DNA of 64,000 nucleotides, taken from contig PAVS01000018.1 in assembly GCA_002713145.1 (NCBI GenBank), positions 1-64,000 on the forward strand. Reading direction: 5' to 3'. This stretch comes from Halobacteriovoraceae bacterium (lineage in GTDB: Bacteria > Bdellovibrionota > Bacteriovoracia > Bacteriovoracales > Bacteriovoracaceae). Shown piece after piece: positions 60,205-64,000 of this stretch (the stretch's first letter is position 1; each line of letters opens with the position of its first letter). The notes beneath the pieces were generated by a model. That model was given only the letters and a program-made list of their open reading frames with translations. It was not told where the DNA came from and made no database searches. The translations under genes were made by a program, and so were the position numbers.

Positions 60205-61032
60205 TTAATTAGGACGAGTCAATATTTTTACTTCCTGTAATACCTTAACCAGCTCATTCTCATTACGACAAACGGGAAGCAAGTTTTTTCTATTGAGTTG
60301 TTTGATCACCACTATTCCTTGGTCCAACAGTCTTTGTTGCGAACTTTTTTTAAGAGAATGAAGTGATGTAATGGGATAAACTTTATATTTTTGGATAAGA
60401 TCAATAAAGTTATTCTTGCGTGGGTAATTCATAGCATAAAGAGATAGATTCACCCCGCGAGCGTATTTGATGGCGTCTTTGGAGAAAAAAGTATTGGTAA
60501 AAAGCGCCGGCTGAAATTCCTCTCGCGGATTTCCTTCCTTGATATCTAAAAATCGTGCATGTACATAGAGCGGTACTTTTATGTCATTTTTAATATTTTT
60601 TTTGTTATGAAACTTACATTCCCCATAAATACACCCATCATCTCTTTTTGCAATGAGATCCACTTCATGCTTAACCCACTTCCCTTTTTTTATAACCGAA
60701 ACTCTTGTGGTATAACCTTTGACTTTTAATAATTCTGCACAAAGGATTTCAAAAGGATAGCCTGTTGGACCTAAGCTGTAGATAGCTTGTTTAAGATTAT
60801 AATTGGCCGCTAGGACTTTAGATTTTCTCAGCAATAATTTATAAGTCTTGTAATTAAGTTCAGCGGTAGAAAAATATTTTTTTATATCTCCGAGCTCTTC
60901 CACCAGATTATTGGCCTGGTGTTTGGTGACACCACTTTTGCGTAAACTTTTTCTATATTTACTAAAGTCAAAAGGTTCTTCGTTTTTTGATCTTTTTTGA
61001 ATTAGATTGTTCTTCATTTTTTCAGTTCTCAA
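60205..61032 (-). CDS. ATP-cone protein with Mrr-like nuclease domain
   Basis: A 275-aa protein. An N-terminal ATP-cone region (about 10-90; FDFSKYRKSLRKSGVTKHQANNLVEE) is fused to a PD-(D/E)xK nuclease-like domain (about 95-275) with the core YPFEILCAELLKVKGY, VDLIAKRDDGCIYGECKF (catalytic D...ExK written as ECK). It is possibly a nucleotide-regulated DNA nuclease. The gene overlaps the beta-CASP gene by 4 bp (ATGA), suggesting a shared job. Confidence 0.82.
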   Translation of the reverse strand: MRTEKMKNNLIQKRSKNEEPFDFSKYRKSLRKSGVTKHQANNLVEELGDIKKYFSTAELNYKTYKLLLRKSKVLAANYNLKQAIYSLGPTGYPFEILCAELLKVKGYTTRVSVIKKGKWVKHEVDLIAKRDDGCIYGECKFHNKKNIKNDIKVPLYVHARFLDIKEGNPREEFQPALFTNTFFSKDAIKYARGVNLSLYAMNYPRKNNFIDLIQKYKVYPITSLHSLKKSSQQRLLDQGIVVIKQLNRKNLLPVCRNENELVKVLQEVKILTRPN

Positions 61033-62357
61033 CTCAAATCAATCAGCTCATTTGCTTTGGCAATGATCACATTAACATTAATGCTATCCTCCAACACATT
61101 TTTGAAATGTTCAAGAACTTCTGATTCACCATGATTGAGTATGATGGTTTTAAGCTGATCCATTCGCTTCACTAAGCCGATCAGCTCATGGCGATCAGCA
61201 TGTGCCGACAGTCCCTCAAGAAGCTTTATTCGTGCTCGGACATCTACTTTTTGCTTCCCTACCTTAATTGTCTTTGCTCCCTCTAAGAGCTGACGTCCTA
61301 AAGTCTCTTCAGCCTGAAACCCCGTGAGAAGAACAGTATTATAATCTCTCACCAAGACTTCAGGAAGATAATTCATAATCTTACCTCCCCCCAACATGCC
61401 ACTGGAACTCACCAAGATAAAAGGAGGCATCATTTTTTTTAATTTTTTTACATCTTTTCCAAACCTCACCAGCTTTACACAGGAGAGCACATCATCAAAC
61501 TCTTTTGAGGTGAGTTTTAATTCGCTACAGTTTTTGGCATACAAATCCGTCACCTTCACACCCATAGGTGAGTCAAGAAAAACCGGCAACTGCAAATGAG
61601 GATCAGATTCAAACAACTCCCAAATCAGTCTTAGTATCATTTGGGTCCTGCCAATAGCAAAAGCGGGGATAAGCAACACTCCCTTTTTCTGGATAATTTC
61701 TTCTACTTCCTCTCTCAGTAAAGCAAGACTTGAAGCTTGAGAATGTATTCGATCGCCATAAGTTGCTTCTAATTGAACTGTTTGTGCATCTAAAGGAATA
61801 TCCGGCGTCATATGAAGAGGATCATCTTGGCGGCCGACATCACCAGAAAACAGGACGACGTTTTCATTTGACTGAATCCTGACACTCGCCGCTCCCAATA
61901 TATGTCCATTAGGATGAAAGGAAACTTGGCAGTCACTAAAGCTTATTTTTTCATTATAAGAAACTGTTTTTATATTTGCATTAACCAGATCAATATCTTT
62001 TTGCTCAAAATAGAGTCCTTCTATTTTTTCCTTTTCTGTTTGTGATTCAAGAATAGATAATGAGTCATCCAGCATTATCTTGATAAGTTCTGCAGTCAAT
62101 GGAGTGCAGTAAATGGGCTTAATAATACCATGATGAAAAAGGTAAGGGAGATAACCTGCATGATCAAGATGGGCATGTGTGATAAAGATAGCGTGGATAT
62201 GACGTAGAGCTTTCGTATTCACACTCACATTTTTTTTCTGTAGTCTTTCTCCCCCTTGAAACAGGCCACAATCTATCAAATAACTATGGTCATGAAGCTG
62301 AAGTAGCGTTTTAGAACCAGTGACAGTTTGGGTTGCTCCTAGAGGGAGTATTTTCAT
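61029..62357 (-). CDS. Beta-CASP metallo-beta-lactamase nuclease
   Basis: A 442-aa protein. The metallo-beta-lactamase motif FITHAHLDHAGYLP, GHILGAAS and SGDVG, and the beta-CASP motifs SPMGVKVTDLY, SSSGMLGGGKIMNYL and GLSAHADRHEL, mark an RNA-processing nuclease of the CPSF/YsgA type. ATG 62357 (MKILPLGATQ) is preferred to 62375 because the fold starts there and it sits two bases beyond the Usp stop. Confidence 0.87.
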   Translation of the reverse strand: MKILPLGATQTVTGSKTLLQLHDHSYLIDCGLFQGGERLQKKNVSVNTKALRHIHAIFITHAHLDHAGYLPYLFHHGIIKPIYCTPLTAELIKIMLDDSLSILESQTEKEKIEGLYFEQKDIDLVNANIKTVSYNEKISFSDCQVSFHPNGHILGAASVRIQSNENVVLFSGDVGRQDDPLHMTPDIPLDAQTVQLEATYGDRIHSQASSLALLREEVEEIIQKKGVLLIPAFAIGRTQMILRLIWELFESDPHLQLPVFLDSPMGVKVTDLYAKNCSELKLTSKEFDDVLSCVKLVRFGKDVKKLKKMMPPFILVSSSGMLGGGKIMNYLPEVLVRDYNTVLLTGFQAEETLGRQLLEGAKTIKVGKQKVDVRARIKLLEGLSAHADRHELIGLVKRMDQLKTIILNHGESEVLEHFKNVLEDSINVNVIIAKANELIDLS

Positions 62358-62358
62358 G

Positions 62359-62808
62359 CTAGGTTCTAATCGCAATCACATCACAGTGGACATGACCAGT
62401 CATATAATTAGTAAAAGAGCTATGGAAGACATCCACAAGTTTATCTTTTTTAGGAGTCAAACAAACCAAAGCGTCTGCATTGACTTCTTTGAGATACTCC
62501 ACCACTTGATGTTTTGGTCGACTTGAACTCACCACTTCAGTTGCAAACTGCTCCTTAGGAAGCTGAGGAAATTTATCGTACAGCTGATCGAGCTGTTCTT
62601 TCATCTTAGATTCAATATCTTTAGCCTGCTTTTCATTGGGATAAAATGCCACAATCATATCTCCTGGATAGTTATAGGCATCTTTATTCCATACATGTAA
62701 AAGTGTGACTTTAGTATCAGCATAAGAAAAATAGTTAGATAATTTACTTAATGCGTTTAAAGTGTTTTCTTCAAAATTATAACAAACGACTATATGTTTC
62801 ATAGGCAC
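62359..62808 (-). CDS. UspA-family universal stress protein
   Basis: A 149-aa single-domain protein beginning HIVVCYNFEENTLNALSKL. The ATP-binding glycine motif of UspFG types (G-2x-G-9x-G-S/T) is not evident near the C-terminus (VDVFHSSFTNYMTGHV), so it is likely of the non-ATP-binding type. It is upstream of and close to the beta-CASP gene. Confidence 0.75.
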   Translation of the reverse strand: MPMKHIVVCYNFEENTLNALSKLSNYFSYADTKVTLLHVWNKDAYNYPGDMIVAFYPNEKQAKDIESKMKEQLDQLYDKFPQLPKEQFATEVVSSSRPKHQVVEYLKEVNADALVCLTPKKDKLVDVFHSSFTNYMTGHVHCDVIAIRT

Positions 62809-62917
62809 TCCCTTTGATACCTATTGTATATAATATATTTAAGCTGAAATATGATCTTAATCAGGTTTTAAAATTCAGAGAAATTTTCACATTTCGTTCA
62901 CAAAACGAAACTTTAGA

Positions 62918-64000
62918 TTATTTAATATTTTGGGTAGGAAGTTCATTATCTCCCACATCGCTTGTACTTTTAATTCCTAATTGTCCTTGATTATTTCTTC
63001 CCCAACAACGGACTTTCCCAGTGGTTAAAGCCGTGCAGGTATGAAAAGACCCGGCATCTATGTGAGCGACTTTTGCACCGGCTAAATTGACATTGGTTAT
63101 AAGAGACTCATTGTCGCCTATATTTTCAACATCACCTCTACCCAACACACCATAGCTACCTGAGCCCCAGCAGCGAACGTCTTTAGTAGCGAGAAGTGCA
63201 CAGGTGTGATATTGCCCGGCAGAGATTTGTGTGACAGTCGCACCACCAAGTGTGACGTTAACTGTGGGGTCTTCATTATCCCCAATGGTCTCTGTGCTAT
63301 TAATTCCTAAATTACCATGAACATTTCGTCCCCAACATCGAACATCCCCTGAGGTGAGAAGGGCACAAGAGTGGTGGGCCCCTGCCGCGACTTGTGTGGC
63401 ACTCTCCCCTCCAAGATTCACATCAACCGTGGGATGTTCATTATCACCAATGAGATAATTATCTCCAGACTTATCTCCAATACCTAGTTGCCCATACTGA
63501 TTATTCCCCCAACAACGTACACCTCCGGTGGTAAGAACAGCGCAGACATGCTCGTCTCCACCATCTATTTGTGTGACGCTAGCCCCACCTAAATTTACAT
63601 CTTGAGTAGGGAAATCAGTGCGTCCCACATCAACAGTATTAGGAAGGCCCAGTGGTGCATTATAATTATTTCCCCAACAGCGCACATTTCCTGTCTCCAA
63701 TAAGGCACAGGTAAAGCGTTTTCCGGCCGTAATTTGGGTGGCCTTCACTCCACCTAAATTTACATTTTCAGTCACAAACTCATCATCACCAATGATAACT
63801 CTGCGGCCTAAACCTAATGCTCCAGAGTTTCCATTTCCCCAGCACCTGACGTCACCGGTATCTAAAAGGATACAAGCATGATGTGTACCCATCACAACTT
63901 GCGTCGCTTTTATTTTTCCAAAATCTCCAAAGTTTAAATCATAGCTGGGATGCTCATCATCACCAATGACCAGTACTTTCGAATTAAGCCCAAGAATTCC
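62918..64000 (-). CDS. RCC1-repeat protein, 5' end outside window
   Basis: Partial: the frame stays open to the window edge (the visible part begins ILGLNSKVLVIGDDEHPSYD). There are at least six repeats of about 50 residues with the RCC1 pattern 'tqi.aG..htCall.tgdVrCWG.n..GqLG', each with a 'vGdne.p' insertion and a Cys pair. RCC1 repeats build a seven-blade propeller. The whole is probably a secreted or surface protein of unknown ligand. Confidence 0.85.
   Translation of the reverse strand, partial: GILGLNSKVLVIGDDEHPSYDLNFGDFGKIKATQVVMGTHHACILLDTGDVRCWGNGNSGALGLGRRVIIGDDEFVTENVNLGGVKATQITAGKRFTCALLETGNVRCWGNNYNAPLGLPNTVDVGRTDFPTQDVNLGGASVTQIDGGDEHVCAVLTTGGVRCWGNNQYGQLGIGDKSGDNYLIGDNEHPTVDVNLGGESATQVAAGAHHSCALLTSGDVRCWGRNVHGNLGINSTETIGDNEDPTVNVTLGGATVTQISAGQYHTCALLATKDVRCWGSGSYGVLGRGDVENIGDNESLITNVNLAGAKVAHIDAGSFHTCTALTTGKVRCWGRNNQGQLGIKSTSDVGDNELPTQNIK

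Noticed and set aside
62918..64000. About 150-bp tandem DNA repeats at the right end
   Set aside because: They are explained as RCC1 protein repeats; DNA similarity follows from the coding pattern.

Overview
The window looks like a chromosome segment from a low-GC, Gram-negative, diderm bacterium with many lipoproteins. It has abundant lipobox proteins, outer-membrane barrels, RND efflux, FecR/Fn3 and RCC1 or DUF5122 repeat proteins, a class III cyclase, and respiratory c-type cytochromes. This style fits the Bdellovibrionota (Bacteriovorax/Halobacteriovorax-like) best, but that is an inference from gene style and no rRNA or marker gene is present to confirm it. No tRNA, rRNA, CRISPR array or prophage was seen.

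Layout. 1-190: one copy of a small repeated unit encoding a 24-residue hydrophobic peptide. 193-4822: an OmpR-type response regulator with two paralogous membrane histidine kinases, divergent from two lipoprotein genes whose promoters both carry the same tandem operator motif. 4965-14482: class III nucleotide cyclase, DUF5122-repeat lipoprotein, FecR/Fn3 envelope proteins and a secreted protein. 14600-17686: SLC13-type permease and ChrA. 17751-18270: two more tandem copies of the small unit, followed by a RAYT-like HUH transposase. 18773-24027: RlmC, CoA-binding protein, APC permease, methyltransferase, class I amidotransferase-like hydrolase. 24102-37562: copper/silver island on the minus strand (CsoR, glutaredoxin-MauE fusion, CusCBA-type efflux with a frameshifted outer-membrane gene, DUF3347, haem proteins, an FMN glutamate-synthase-like enzyme, and a multicopper oxidase with a barrel-like extension). 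37766-38519: two copies of a structured small RNA on either side of an ATPase gene. 38541-47670: assorted membrane, transport, radical-SAM and methyltransferase genes. 47646-56835: a second heavy-metal RND system with a degraded outer-membrane gene and a mini-adaptor, NnrS, and the NrfHA ammonia-forming nitrite reductase. 56842-64000: RhlE helicase, YaiI, Hsp20, DTW protein, ATP-cone nuclease, beta-CASP nuclease, Usp and an RCC1-repeat protein cut by the window edge.

Most exciting element. Three copies of a compact unit (1-194, 17751-18002, 18011-18266) each encode a 24-aa membrane-type peptide ending in Asp-Asn-Cys-Tyr. Its Shine-Dalgarno lies in a hairpin, and its start is enclosed by a long stem that shows a compensatory change between copies. 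On the opposite strand each copy has a conserved promoter (TTGACC-18-TAAAAT); the two complete copies then run about 70 nt to an intrinsic terminator. The predicted antisense-strand RNA is complementary to two separated parts of its own toxin-like ORF, as if read from a version of the gene with its central 39 nt deleted. All mismatches found are G-U compatible. This has the architecture of a type I toxin-antitoxin system (Ibs/Sib, Fst-like) that I do not recognise as described. The adjacent RAYT raises the possibility of mobility.
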